This document shows, in pieces, positions 33,801 to 47,639 of a DNA stretch of 64,000 nucleotides; position 1 is the stretch's first letter, and every line of letters starts with the position of its first letter. The stretch is taken from contig OZ024929.1 in NCBI GenBank assembly GCA_964017235.1, forward strand, positions 160,007,609 through 160,071,608. The letters run 5' to 3'. The position numbers and the translations under genes were made by a program. Origin of the DNA: Sabellastarte sp. h YS-2021 (lineage: Eukaryota > Annelida > Polychaeta > Sabellida > Sabellidae). The notes under the pieces are model-generated. The model saw only the letters and a program-made list of their open reading frames with translations. It did not search any database and was not told where the DNA came from.

Positions 33801-36800
33801 TATAAAACTTAAATGATTCAAAAATTTTAATTTGAACATAGAATGTGTAAATAGAAAGTGTTAGTAGATGATTGCAGATGTGTCACATAAGGTGGTGTGA
33901 CAGTGTAAAACAGAGAAGTGGTTCTGCAGAATGGTGAGCAGGATTTCACAGACATACAGATTCAGAAATAAGGAATGTATCACGGTGGAAAAGTCCTTGT
34001 AAAAGTCACCACAGTATGTGATTCGCGCCAGTAAGGAAAACCTGTTTCTATTTCCTTAACTTGGCGAAAATTCCTGACACGTTTGTGAATTTTTATGACT
34101 CCTGATCTGAAATTGGCACAAATTTCATATAATACTGTCTTATTTCTAAAGGGTGCCACCACGACTGGTGAATTCCAAAAACTATGGCAAATTTCACAGT
34201 TCTTACTTTATGGGGCATTCTTTGTACATTTTTTAAAAGTAAATTTTGTTGTTACCCCACAGCCCTGAAGGGCTGTCGGGGTATTCTTTTCACCCATGGT
34301 GTCCAGATGGGTGGGCTGGCGAGCGGGTGGTGGGAAAAAGTATGTCTGGGCTGTATCTCAGAATCTGTTAAGTGTAGGAAGTTGATACTATGTGGGGACA
34401 TTGGTTAGGTTTAGGTGTGCATTGTCATGGTCTGATCTTGATTTGCTCTTTGACCTTGCCGTAGGGACCTTGAGTTTGAAAATCTTGTCTGGGCTATATC
34501 TCAGAAACCGTAAGGTGTAGGAAGTTGATACTTGGCAGGGACATTGGTTAGGAGGTGTAGGTGTGCAGTGTCATGCTGTGACCTTGATTTGACCTTGCTT
34601 GAGTGACCTTGACCTGTAAAATCTTGTCTGAACTATATCTCGGAAACCGTAAGGTGTAGGAAGTTGATACTTGGAAGGGACATTGGTTAGGGGTTGTAGG
34701 TGTGCAACGTCATGGTCTGACCTTGATTTGACCTTTGACCTTGCTTTAGTGACCTTGACCTATAAAATCTTGTCCGGGCTATATCTCGGAAACTGTAAGG
34801 TGTAGGAAGTTGATACTTGTTAGGGACATTGGTTAAGGAGTGTAAGTATGCAACATCATGGTCTGACCTTGATTTGACCTTGCTGTAGTGACCTTGACCT
34901 ATAAAATCTTGTCTGGGCTATATCTCGGAAACCGTAAGGTGTAGGAAGTTGATACTTGGTAGGGACATTGGTTAGGGGGTGTAGGTGTGCAACATCATGC
35001 TATGACCTTGATTTAACCTTGCTGTAGTGACCTTGACCTGTAAAATCTTGTCCGGGCTATATCTCGGAAACTGTAAGGTGTAGGAAGTTGATACTGGTAG
35101 GGACATTGGTTAGGGGGTGTAGGTGTGCAACGTCATGGTCTGACCTTGATTTGACCTTTGAACTTGCCATAGTGACCTTGACCTTTAAAATCTTGTCCGT
35201 GCCATATCTCGGAAACCGTAAGGTGTAGGAAGTTGATGCTTGGTAGGGACATTGATTAGGGGGTGTAGGTGTGCAACGTCATGGTCTGACCTCGATTTGA
35301 CCTTTGACCTTGCCGTAGTGACTTTGACCTATAAAATCTTGTCCAGGCTATATTTCGGAAACCGTAAGGTGTATGAAGTTGATGCTTGGTAGGGACATTG
35401 GTTAGGGGTTGTAGGTGTGCAGCATCATGTGTGACCTTGATTTGACCTTTGACCTTGTCGTAGTGACCTTGATCTTTAAAATCTTATTGCACCTTTGGGT
35501 CTGTCTTTTGATGCAGATTAAGCACTGTTAAAGTCGTATTAGAATTCATTAAGAATTATACTTTTACAACTTCCCATTGTAACAGATGGAATTTCATCAA
35601 GTGAGCCACAGATTTTGCTCCAACACCACACATAAGCATTCATTGAATGTATTACCACTTCTGTATGCATGGTAATATTCAAAACATCCAAACCATAATT
35701 CGGCCATTCCAGAGCTAAAGAGTGTCGTAATGTTTAGTTTACTGATTAATGCTCTCATCTTGTTATTGAATTGTCTTCTTTTAATACTTCATCTTTACAT
35801 GCATTATCTTTCTCTTAGACATTATTATGTCCACCACACTGGGGGGTGGACATATTATTTTTGCTTTTTCCGCCGTCCGGACACTTGGTTTCCGCTCATT
35901 TGAAGGAAAAGTATTTATCCTATCTTTACCAAATTTGGTATGGATGTTTATTGGGTTAATAGCTTACATGGGATTGCTTTTGGTGAAGATAGGTCTATAG
36001 CTAACTGAGTAATAGCTACTTTTGTGTACTTCTTTTGTTTCCAGGCATTTTAAGGAAAAATATTTGACATATCTTTACCAAATTTAGTATGAGCATTACT
36101 TAGGTCGATAGCTTGCTTGGGATTGCTTTTAGTGATAATAGCTATATAACTGACTGAGTAATAGCTGCTTAGCTACTTTGCCAAAAATGGAAAAACACAA
36201 ATTTGCTTCTATCTCCTTAACCGTGCGAGATAGAGTGATTTTGTCGAAATTTTCGACCCACAGGGTGTCTGAGCAATGCACTCTTGGCAATTTTCAAAAA
36301 ATTTTCCCCTCCCCAAAAATGGTGGCCATTTTGAATTTTCGAATTTTTTGCCATTTTTGGCAAAACACAATTTTATTGCGTTAATACTTCCTATCCAATG
36401 GACAATTGCTAATCCGGTCGGCGCAGACCGGCCCGCCAAACGCCAGAAAAAGACGTCCTGTGTTTCCACCAGCTGGCCGGTCCCAGTACTGTGCATTCGC
36501 TAGGTGGCGCATGGTATTTACTTCCTGTCTAGACAACATGACGTCATAGCATCTTTTTTGTTTGGCGCGTGTACTGTGCAGATGTGTTTTTTTTTTTAAC
36601 ATCTTCAGAGTTTTAAAGGAAAAAGTGTGCATTATGACGGATTTTCAACCTTATTTGCTATAATTTGGTGAAGAAGTGTTATCTACTTTTCATGCACGGA
36701 TATACATTAAGAAATCTGCTGGAAACGCTCCCTAGTAGATTCACTTTAGTGTTGATGATAGGGCAGTAATCGACGAGAAATATGAAGGCAGCAATTTTGC

Positions 36801-39800
36801 TAGTTTCCTCCCATTCAACAATTGTGTTGTTAGGGGCAGATCGACAATATTAAGAAAAATAATGGAGATACTACTTACAAGGTATTTTTATCTGTGTCTT
36901 TTGTTTGAATGTACCTGCTGTATCCTCCCAGTTACAATCACCATAGAAACGTTTTTCTAGTACTACAAATAAAATTCACGGAAAACTTCAGTCTACGTAG
37001 TTTTGAACAATGTAAATAGAAGGAATTCCCCAAAGAGGTGCATTCTTCAGAGGAAGCAAGAGTTGCATTCTTCAGTTTTCTTCAGAGCGCACTGGTCCAG
37101 ACGTCTTTGCTGTAAAGCATTAGTCGACCGGTAAGCTCCAGTTCAGCCAACCTCTCAATAGAAGGTGATATCAGTCCCTCCCTTGCAGACCCGGCTTTGT
37201 TGTCGGTAGTGGGGGTTGTGGATGGCCAGTTCTCTGGTTATCTCCCGCCCGGCTCGCCGGAGGGAGATTATAATTTGCACCATGTGCGTGTGTACGTGCG
37301 TGCGTGAGTGCGTGCGTGCGTGTGTCACGCAGTTTTCTCTGAAACTACTATAGTTACACATTTTTGGTAAATCACAAGTCCTAATGAATTTTTTTGCTCT
37401 TCAATATTTTTGGGGTTTGGTGAACTTTGGCCTACTTTTGAGTGAGTAATAGCTATTTTAGCTAATATAATTATATGGCTTATAACTCTGAAACTATTGC
37501 ATTTACAGTATTTTGTTCTAATATGTTGTTCAGCTACTTTCTCCACAGCTACAACATGGTCAGTAGTTTGGAAGTGTATCTCCATAGCTAAGTGAGTAAT
37601 AGCTACTTTGTCAATTTTTAATTATAATCATAATGAGTAAATGGCTTATATCTTCATAAGTATTGCAGCTACACAATTTTGTTCCAATATGTTGTTCAGC
37701 TACTTTCTCCACAGCTACAACATGGTCAGTAGTTTGCAAGTGTATCTCCATAGCTAAGTGAGTAATAGCTACTTTTTCAATTTTTAATGATAACCATAAT
37801 GAGTAAATGGCTTATATCTTCAAAAGTATTGCAGCTACACAATTTTGTTCCAATATGTTGTTCAGCTACTTTCTCCACTGCTACAACATGGCCAGTGGTT
37901 TGGAAGTGTATCTCTATAGCTAAGTGAGTAATAGCTACTTTTTCAATTTTTAATGATAACCATAATGAGTAAATGGCTTATATCTTCAAAAGTATTGCAG
38001 CTACACAATTTTGTTCCAATATGATGTTCAGCTACTTTCTCCACAGCTACAACATGGTCAGTAATTTGGAAGTGTATCTCCATAGCTAAGTGAGTAATAG
38101 CTACTTTTTCAATTTTTAATGAGTAAATGGCTTATATCTTCAAAAGTATTGCAGCTACACAATTTCTCTCAAATATGTTGTTCATGTACTTTTTTGTGAA
38201 CTGTAACGTATTTAAGTTTCACAACTGTTGCTCAATGTACAAGTGAGTAATGGCTACTTTATTGCTACTTTTAGTGAAAATGTGAAAAATCAGAAATATC
38301 TCTCAAACTGTAAGAACCACAGGGTAGTACTAGAGTATCCTATGCTAAGGGGAAAATGGTTTGGTGAACTTTGGCCTACTTACTCACCTCCTCAAAATGA
38401 GTAAATGCGAATTATCTCTAAAAGTATTGCAGGTAGCCAATTTTTCTCAAATAACTCATTCACCTACTTTTGGGAGAGCTTTCACTTGGTTAAGTTTCAG
38501 ACGCGTAGCTAGTTACTCACCTACTCAAAATGAGTAAATGCTAATTATGTCTAAAAGTATTGCAGATAGCCAATTTTTCTCAAATAACTCATTCATATAC
38601 TTTTGGAAGACCTTTCACTTAGTGAGGTTTCAGACCCCTAGCTAATTTCTCACCTACTCAAAATGAGTAAATGCGAATTATCTCTAAAAGTATAGAAGAT
38701 AGCCAATTTTTCTCAAATAACTCATTCACCTACTTTTGCGAGAGCTTTCACTTGGTGAAGTGTCAGACCTGTAGCTAATTTCTCACCTACTCAAAATGAG
38801 TAAATGCTAAATATCTCGAAAAGTATTGCAGATAGCCAATTTTTCTCAAATAACTCATTCATTTACTTTTGGAAGAGCTTTCACATGGTGAAGTTTCAGA
38901 CCCATAGCTAATTACTCGCCTACTCAAAATGAGTAAATGCGAATTATCTCTAAAAGTATTGCAGATAGCCAATTTCTCTCAAATAACTCATTCATCTACT
39001 TTTGGAAGAGCTTTCACATGGTGAAGTTTCAGACCCATAGCTAATTACTCACCTACTCAAAATGAGTAAATGCGAATTCTCTCTAAAAGTATTGCAGATA
39101 GCCAATTTTTCTCAAATAACTCATTCACCTACTTTTGGAAGAGCTTTCACATGGTGAAGTTTCAGACCCATAGCTAATTACTCACCTACTCAAAATGAGT
39201 AAATGCGAATTCTCTCTAAAAGTATTGCAGATAGCCAATTTTTCTCAAATAACTCATTCATCTACTTTTGGGAGAGCTTTCACTTGGTGAAGTGTCAGAC
39301 CTGTAGCTAATTTCTCACCTACTCAAAATGAGTAAATGCTAAATATCTCTAAAAGTATTGCAGATAGCCAATTTTTCTCAAATAACTCATTCATTTACTT
39401 TTGGAAGAGCTTTCACATGGTGAAGTTTCAGACCCATAGCTAATTACTCACCTACTCAAAATGAGTAAATGCGAATTCTCTCTAAAAGTATTGCAGATAG
39501 CCAATTTTTCTCAAATAACTCATTCATCTACTTTTGGAAGAGCTTTCACTTGGTGAAGTTTCAGACCCGTAGGTAATTACTCACCTACTCAAAATGAGTA
39601 AATGCGAATTATCTCTAAAAGAATTGCAGATACCCAATTTTTCTCAAATAAGTCATTCATCTACTTTTGGGAGAGCTTTCACTTGAAGTTTCACGGCCGT
39701 AGCTAATTACTCACCTACTCAAAATGAGTAAATGCAAATTATCTCTAAAAGTATTGCAGATAGCCAATTTTTCTCAAATAACTCATTCATCTACTTTTGG

Positions 39801-42800
39801 AAGAGCTTTCACATGGTGAAGTTTCAGACCCATAGCTAATTTCTCACCTACTCAAAATGAGTAAATGCGAATTATCTCTAAAAGTATAGGAGATAGCCAA
39901 TTTTTCTCAAATAACTCATTCATCTACTTTTGGGAGAGCTTTCACTTGGTGAAGTTTCAGACCTGTAGCTAATTTCTCACCCGCTCAAAATGAGTAAATA
40001 CTAATTATCTCTAAAAGTATTGCAGATAGCCAACTTTTCTCAAATAACTCGTTCATCTACTTTTGGAAGAGCTTTCACATTGTGAAGTTTCAGACCCGTA
40101 GCTACTTACTCGCCTACTCAAAATGAGTAAATGCGAATTCTCTCTAAAAGTATTGCAGATAGCCAATTTTTCTCAAATAACTCATTCATCTACTTTTGGA
40201 AGAGCTTTCACATGGCAAAGTTTCAGACCCATAGGTAATAACTCACCTACTCAAAATAAGTAAATGCGAATTATCTCTAAGAGTATTGCATATAGCCTAT
40301 TTTTCTCAAATAACTCATTCACCTACTTTTGGAACAGCTTTCACATGGTGAAGTTTCAGACCTGTAGCTAATTACTCACCTACTCAAAATGAGTAACTGC
40401 GAATTATCTCTAAAAGTATTGCAGCTAGCCAATTTTTCTCAAATAACTCATTCATGTACTTTTAGGAGAGCTTTCACTTGGTGAAGTTTCAGACCTGTAG
40501 CTAATTACTCACCTACTCAAAATGAGTAAATGCGAATTATCTCTGAAAGTATTGCAGATAGTCAATTTTTCTCAAATAACTCATTCATCTACTTTTGGAA
40601 GAGCTGTCACATGGTGAAGTTTCAGACCCATAGCTAATTACTCACCTACTCAAAATGAGTAAATGAGAATTATCTCTAAAAGTATTGCAGATAGCCAATT
40701 TTTCTCAAATAACTCATTCATCTACTTTTGAAAGAGCTTTCACATGGTGAAGTTTCAGACCCGTAGGTAATTACTCACCTACTCAAAATGAGTAAATGCT
40801 AATTATCTCTAAAAGTATTGTGGGTACCCAATTTTTATCAAATAACTCATTCATCTACTTTTGGAAGAGCTTTTCACATGGTGAAGTTCCAAACCTGTAG
40901 GTAATTACTCACCTACTCAAAATGAGTAAATGCGAATTATCTCTAAAAGTATTGCAGATAGCCAGTATTTTTCAAATAACTCACTTCACCTATATTTTGG
41001 GAGAACTTTCAATTAGTGAATTTTCAGATCCATATCTAATTACTCACCTACTCAAAATGAGTAATTGCCTATTATCACTAAAAGTATTGCAGATAGCCAG
41101 TATTTCTCAAATAACTCATTCACCTACATTTTGCAGATATTTCACATGCTAAAGTTTTTTTATGAATTATTAAAATAATTTTTAATGCATTAAAATTAAT
41201 GAAATCATGCACTAAATCGATTATAACTTGAAAAGTATTGTATTTAGAGCATTTTGTTAAAATATGTTATTCACCTACTTTTTCCCACAGCAAGAACATG
41301 GTGAGTAACTTGGGTGTCTATCTCAATAGATAAGTGAGTAATAGCTACTTTTGGATTTTTCACTAACTTCCATCATGAGTGAAATCACTTGTAACTTGAA
41401 AACTATTGCATTTAGACCTTCAGGGTAGTACAAAAGTGTCCTATGCAAAGGGGAAAGATATCAATTTTCGCCACTTTTGGCGGCCATCTTGGATTTTAGC
41501 GGAAAAAAATGAAAAAGTGTTAATATCTCGAAAACCATAAGAGATAGAGCGATTTCGAGCGAATTTTTGACCTGCAAGGTAGTACAAGAATGTCCTGTGC
41601 AAAGGGGTAAAATTTCAATTTTCACCACTTTTGGCAGCCATCTTGGATTTTTGCGGAAAATGGAAAAGTGTGAATATCTCTAAAACCGTAAGAGATAGAG
41701 CGATTTCAAGCGAATTTTTGACCAGAAGGGTAGCACAAGAGTGTCCTGTGCAAAGGGGAAAAATATCGATTTTATTGCGTTAATACATCTTACCTAGTGG
41801 ACAGATGCATTTGTCCGGCGCCTTGCCGGTCACGCCAAACGTTAGAAAAAAACGTCCTGAGCTGGGCTCTGGCCGGGACCGGTAGCGTCCTGTTCACTCG
41901 CCAGGTGGCTGTATAGTCTCCCTGCCGGTGTACTGCGCACGCGCAGCGCATGCGCTCTTCCTCTTTTTGTTTGGCACGTGAAGAACGCTTGGGATTTAAG
42001 AGAAACTTTAAAATATTAATTTATATACTTCTTCTCAAGCTTATTGCTTCAAATATTTGTGTTAGTTGTGTGTAACAAGTGTCATGGCATCTCCGGGGGA
42101 TAAGAAGGGACAAAGAAGGGGTTCCTGTGGCCATGTTATGGCTCTTTTCGACTTGCATGAAAAATGTGCGCGGTGCCGCGAGAAGCTTATAGGGGAAGAC
42201 AATTGTGTGAAGGACAAGCCGTGTAAGATTTGTGATGGCTTTACTCCGGCTCAGAAGGAAATGTTGTCTACTCCTATTTATAAAATTAGAAGAGACAAGA
42301 AAGCAGGATTGTTAGTTTCCCCGAAAGAAGTTACTGTTTTACAGCCGGTTGAAGGTATGGATAATGAACCAACTTTTCAATCTCCGTCTGACCAGCAGGC
42401 TCAGTCTTCTGTTATTCCCCCTGCTACTCCACCCTCTTCATCTCAACAACCGGCTAGTTTTGTTACCTCAGACCAGTTGACAGCCATTGCGGATAAATGG
42501 TCAGAGCAGTTTGCTAGGATGGAGGCACTTCTTTCTAGAGGTAACGTGTTTTCCACCCCTGTATCTTCAGTCAAGCCGGTCGACACTCAGAATCTCATTT
42601 CTGATAACCCCTTCTTAGCTCCAGCTACCCGTCCCACCGGTCCGGTGAAGGTACCGGTAGCTGTTGAGGCTCCACTTGCTGCTACCCCGGTAGATGCCAA
42701 GGATAAGAAGAAATCTCACAAATCCAGAAAAGACAAACATTCTGATAAAAGTGATACCAAACCTTCATCCAAATCTAAGAGCAGCAAAGATGTTTCTAAA

Positions 42801-45800
42801 CCGGAGAAGAGACGTGACCGGTCACTTTCACCAGTTTCAAAACCTAAAGCTAAAGCTCCCTCTTCTTCCCCTTTGCCTGGTGCCAGCTCCGGACCGGAGT
42901 CTGCTCATCAGTCGGGTGTTTCAAAAGGGGACAGGTCTACTCACAGTCAGGAGGCGAAGAAATCATCCGGTTCACTCTTCCAGTCTGTATCTTCCACTCC
43001 ACGGGCTCCACCGGAACAGGATACCAGTCTTGATATCACCGGTGCCGGTGCCTGTGCATTTCCTCAAGAACAGTATGAACAAGTATCTGACGATGATTTA
43101 GACCGGTCTGCCTCCGGTTCCGGTTCTGAGGACGGTCATTTTTCTGATGTGGCGGACCCACCGGAGCAGACTGAAGATATGTCTTACAGGGAGACGGTAC
43201 GTTCTGTGAGAGCGTTTATGGGTTGGCACCACATTCCGGCCTTTGAAACAGACTTTTCAGAACCGGACAAATCAAATAACCCTTGGAAAGGGAAGAATCC
43301 TAGAAAACCCACACGCATCTCAGTGGCCATGCCCCCAGACGACTGGTTGTGCCAGAAGTTGGAAAGGTTGAATCTCACGGTCGCAGAGGGTTACCCATCT
43401 CGCTCACAAGATTCTGCAGGTTTGCGACGTGACCAGTTCATCAAGGTGCCAAAGTCGCAGGAGAAATGGTACAAGATGCACTTGATTAAAACTGACGGAC
43501 CACATCGTCCTGGTCGTTCTGTTTTCAACTGGAGAAACACTGAGGCCAAGGTTAATTCTCATTTTCCAAGGATAACTCGTGCCTCTGCTTACCCGTCCAC
43601 AGGCCCTCCCTCCAGGCCTATTGCCCAAGAATCCCTACGCAGGTGGGAACGTGCCGCACGTGAAGACAGTTATATCGTTAATCATGCGGCAGGCTTCAGT
43701 CGCTGTTCCACCGAACTTCAGGAGAAGATGTCACAAAACATCTCTCTGTTATCCTCTCGTCTTGGCAAGGGAAAGTGTTCGCAGGAAGTGGCCAATGCTT
43801 TGAATGACCTGCGTGACCTCATGGCCTTTCATCAAAAGGTGTCGGTGGCCATGGGCACGTCTCTTCAGCATTTGGCGGACAGTTTGTTTGTGAATATGGC
43901 CAACCTGATTCTCTTAAGGAGAGACTCATATCTTGATTTTGTGAAACCGGGCGTCAAACAGGATACCATGAACTTGCTGAGAAACGCCCCCTTGTTTGGA
44001 TACGGTCTCTTCCCTGATGCAGCCATCATGTCTGCGGAGCAGGATATCCAAAAATTTGAAAGCGTTGCTCAGAGGCCCGGACCGGGTGCTACTCAGCACG
44101 CAACTTGGAAGGGTACGCAAAGATATAAGCCTTACGACCGTAAGGATAGGAAACAAACATCTTCCACTGACCAATCCTCTCAACAGCAAAGTCAGCCATG
44201 GAGACAGTTTGGCCGAAATAGATCCAGAGGAAGGGGACGTGGCCGGGGTTCTAACCCCCGTTTTTCTAAAGGGCAGTCCTTTAAGCCATATAAATGACAA
44301 TTATCTAGGTGGTCCAACAGTAAAGTTAGTACATCAGATTCAGTTGGACCCTCAGTGTCAGGACAAAAGTGTGTCTTCAAACATAAGCTTGGACAAAATT
44401 CAGACTGTAAACAAAGTTCCATTGTTACCTGAGAGTCGTCGGGCTGTGTATTGTCCTGTTGTCAGTCCTGTTCGTTCTGTTCTTTCACACGGGCATCCGC
44501 AAAAGAAAGGAGTAAGCCCCGGCAATTGTCTGAACAAAATAAAGTCTGTCAAAAGTGTTTTTTGTGTAGATCCTTGTGTTTTTGCCCCTGTTGTTCCCAG
44601 TGTCCCCAGTGCTGTCTCCGAACACAATGTCGGGGGCAGACTTCAGGAATTTTGGCAAGTTTGGCAAGCCATGGGTTCAAATCCCCGGGTAGTCTCTATC
44701 CTAAAAAGGGGTTACACTTTGCCCTTCAAACAAAGACCGGTTCTAACCAGGTTCCCAGTGGTTCAAAGTGGTTATGCAAACCCATCCAAAAACATGCATC
44801 TCAAAGAGGCTCTTGTAAGCCTCATGCGAAAGTTGGTAGTAGAAAAGGTGGTGGTCAAGTCGTCCCTGGCTTTTTACAACCGCCTGTTCCTGGTTCCCAA
44901 ACCAAATGGCAAATGGAGACCAATCTTGGACCTAAGTCGTTTGAATCTCTTTCTCAGCACCGGAACATTCAAGATGGAAACTCCGGAAACAATCCGCTTA
45001 TCCTTGAAGACGGGGGAGTGGGTCACTTCGCTGGACTTCAGCGACGCTTACTTCCACATCCCCATAGCCCCAAGATCAAGAAAGTATCTCAGGTTCTTCC
45101 TGTTTCATCAAACTTTCCAGTTCACAGCCCTGCCATTCGGACTGGCCACAGCTCCCCTGGAGTTTACCAAGGTGGTCAAGGAAGTGAAACTCATGGCTCA
45201 AGCGAGGGGTATCAGGATCCACCAGTACCTAGACGACTGGTTACTGAGAGCCCCTTCCCCGGAGATCTGCCTACAACATACCCAGACCCTCTTGGCCCTT
45301 TGTCGGCAGTTAGGATGGGTAGTAAATATGACCAAGTCAGAGTTAGTTCCCAAACAGGTCTTCAATTTTGTAGGCTACCGGTTCGACCTGATCACCGGCC
45401 GGGTTCTACCCACTCAGGACCGGTGGGAAACCCTTCAGGAGAAATTGAGGTTCATGAAAGACCATCACCAGTGTACGGTTCGACAGTTCATGTCCTTGAT
45501 AGGTCTCCTGACGGCCACCGAGAAACAAGTGTGTGCAGGTCGCCTTCATATGAGGCCCATTCAGTGGCACTTGAAGAGACATTGGCATGTCCCGGAAGTC
45601 CTAGAGAAAGTTATTCCCCTCCCCCAGTCGCTCCATCCTCATTTGGACTGGTGGTTGGACGAGGCCAATGTGCTGAAAGGTCAACCCCTGCACCCTCTTC
45701 AGCACGCCGTTCAACTATTTACAGACGCCTCAAACGAAGGTTGGGGCGCACACTTAGGAGACTTCACTGCAAGAGGCGTTTGGTCCCCCCTCGAAGGCCG

Positions 45801-47607
45801 CCTTCATATAAATTTTCTCGAGATGAAAGCGGTCCTTCTGGCCCTACGACAGTTAGAGCAGCTGTGCAAGGGTCAGATTGTTCTTGTGGCAACAGACAAT
45901 ACCACAGTGGTCTCTTACATAAACAAACAGGGGGGTATGAGGTCAGGCTCTCTCTGTGCCCTCCTTTGGAGACTCCTGTCCTGGTGCCATCACAGAGGCA
46001 TAACGTTAAGGGCAAGGCACATTCCGGGTCGGTTAAATGTGATAGCCGACAAGCTTTCTCGGCACAATCAAGTGATTCAGACCGAATGGTCTCTCTCCCC
46101 TCAGGTTTTCAGTCAGTTGTGTTCCAGGTGGCCCCCACCGCTAGTGGACTTGTTTGCGACCAGGTTCAATCACAAATTGCCCCGATTTGTGTCACCGGTC
46201 CCGGATCAGGCAGCCTGGGCGGTAGATGCCCTGAGCTTGTCCTGGGAGCGTCTGAACGCTTATGCATTCCCTCCAGTCTCCCTGCTCCCTCAGGTAGTTT
46301 TAAAGATAAGGGATCAGGGTTGTCACAGAATGATTCTGATTGCCCCGGGTTGGCCAAACATGCCTTGGTTTTGGGACCTGGTGGACCTATCCGTTCAGAT
46401 CCCCTTCACCCTTCCTCTAACAAGGGACCTAGTGACTCAGCCTTTCAACGGGCTAGTTCACCGGAGCCTTCCGAATCTGAATCTTCATGCTTGGCTCCTA
46501 GAAGCTCTACCATCAGGAAACACGGCTTCTCTGAAGAGGTGGCAGCACGAATTGAGGCTCCTCAGAGGGGTTCAACCAGAGCCGTGTACAAGTCAAAGTG
46601 GACCATATTTGTCAAGTGGTGTAAATCGAACAAGGTGGACTTCGGGTCACCCTCTGTAAATCAGATTGCGGATTTTCTCCTTTACCTCTTTAAGGAAAGA
46701 AATCTGCAACCCAGCACCATCGATGGTTATAGGACAGCCATTGCAGATATGGTGGGTAATGACAAGCTCAATATAAGCTCAGATGAAAACCTTACCCGCC
46801 TGTTAGACAGTTTTCATAGGGACAAACCGAAAGGTAGAAGAGGGGTCCCTTCCTGGAACCTTTCGCTAGTGCTCCACCAGCTTACCAAGGCTCCCTTCGA
46901 GCCTCTACGAAAGGCTTCGCTGAAGCATCTGACCTTTAAGACGGTTTTCCTTTTGGCCCTGGGGTCAGGCAAAAGAAGAAGCGAGATCCATGCATGGTTA
47001 GCCAAGAATATCAGGCACCAAGAGGACTGGAGTAAAGTTTCTTTGTATCCATCTCCCAGTTTCCTCTCCAAAAACCAGCTGGCTCGGGATGGACCAACTT
47101 CAGTGGCTCCAGTAGTCATCCCAGCTCTAGCTCCAACGTTGGATAAGTCCCTGTCTGGGGACAGGTCTCTGTGCCCAGTACGGGCTTTACGTTACTACCT
47201 GGACCGGACCAAGGATTCCCGTCAGGGAAAGGAACTGGTCTTTGTGTCTTTCAAGGCAGGTTTTCAGAAGGACATTGTCCCTGCCACCATTTCCTCCTGG
47301 GTTAAACAAACGGTACTGTTGTGTTATCAACTTTCCGACCAGAAAGCTCAGGATTTACATCAAGTCAGAGCCCACGATGTCCGTGCTTTCGCAGCCTCTA
47401 GGGCCTTTCAGGGAGGAATTTCTTTAGATCAGATCCTTTCCGCTTGTCACTGGAAGGCTCATAATACATTCACCCAGTTTTACCTGAAAGACCTGGCCTG
47501 GGCGGATTCTGAGTTGTATCATTTGGGCCCGGTGGTGGCAGCCCAACAGATTCAGGATACACAATAGCTCCTTTACCCTCGGGCTTGTACATATGTATAT
47601 ATTGTGT

Positions 47608-47639
<32 letters not shown>

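Noticed and set aside
38390..41150. CRISPR-like regular spacing
   Set aside because: Units repeat over their whole 134-bp length with no unique spacers. This is a eukaryotic satellite.
42694..43101. Second open frame inside the Gag-like ORF and minus-strand frames at 43184-44422
   Set aside because: Shadows of the 737-codon frame; no domains.
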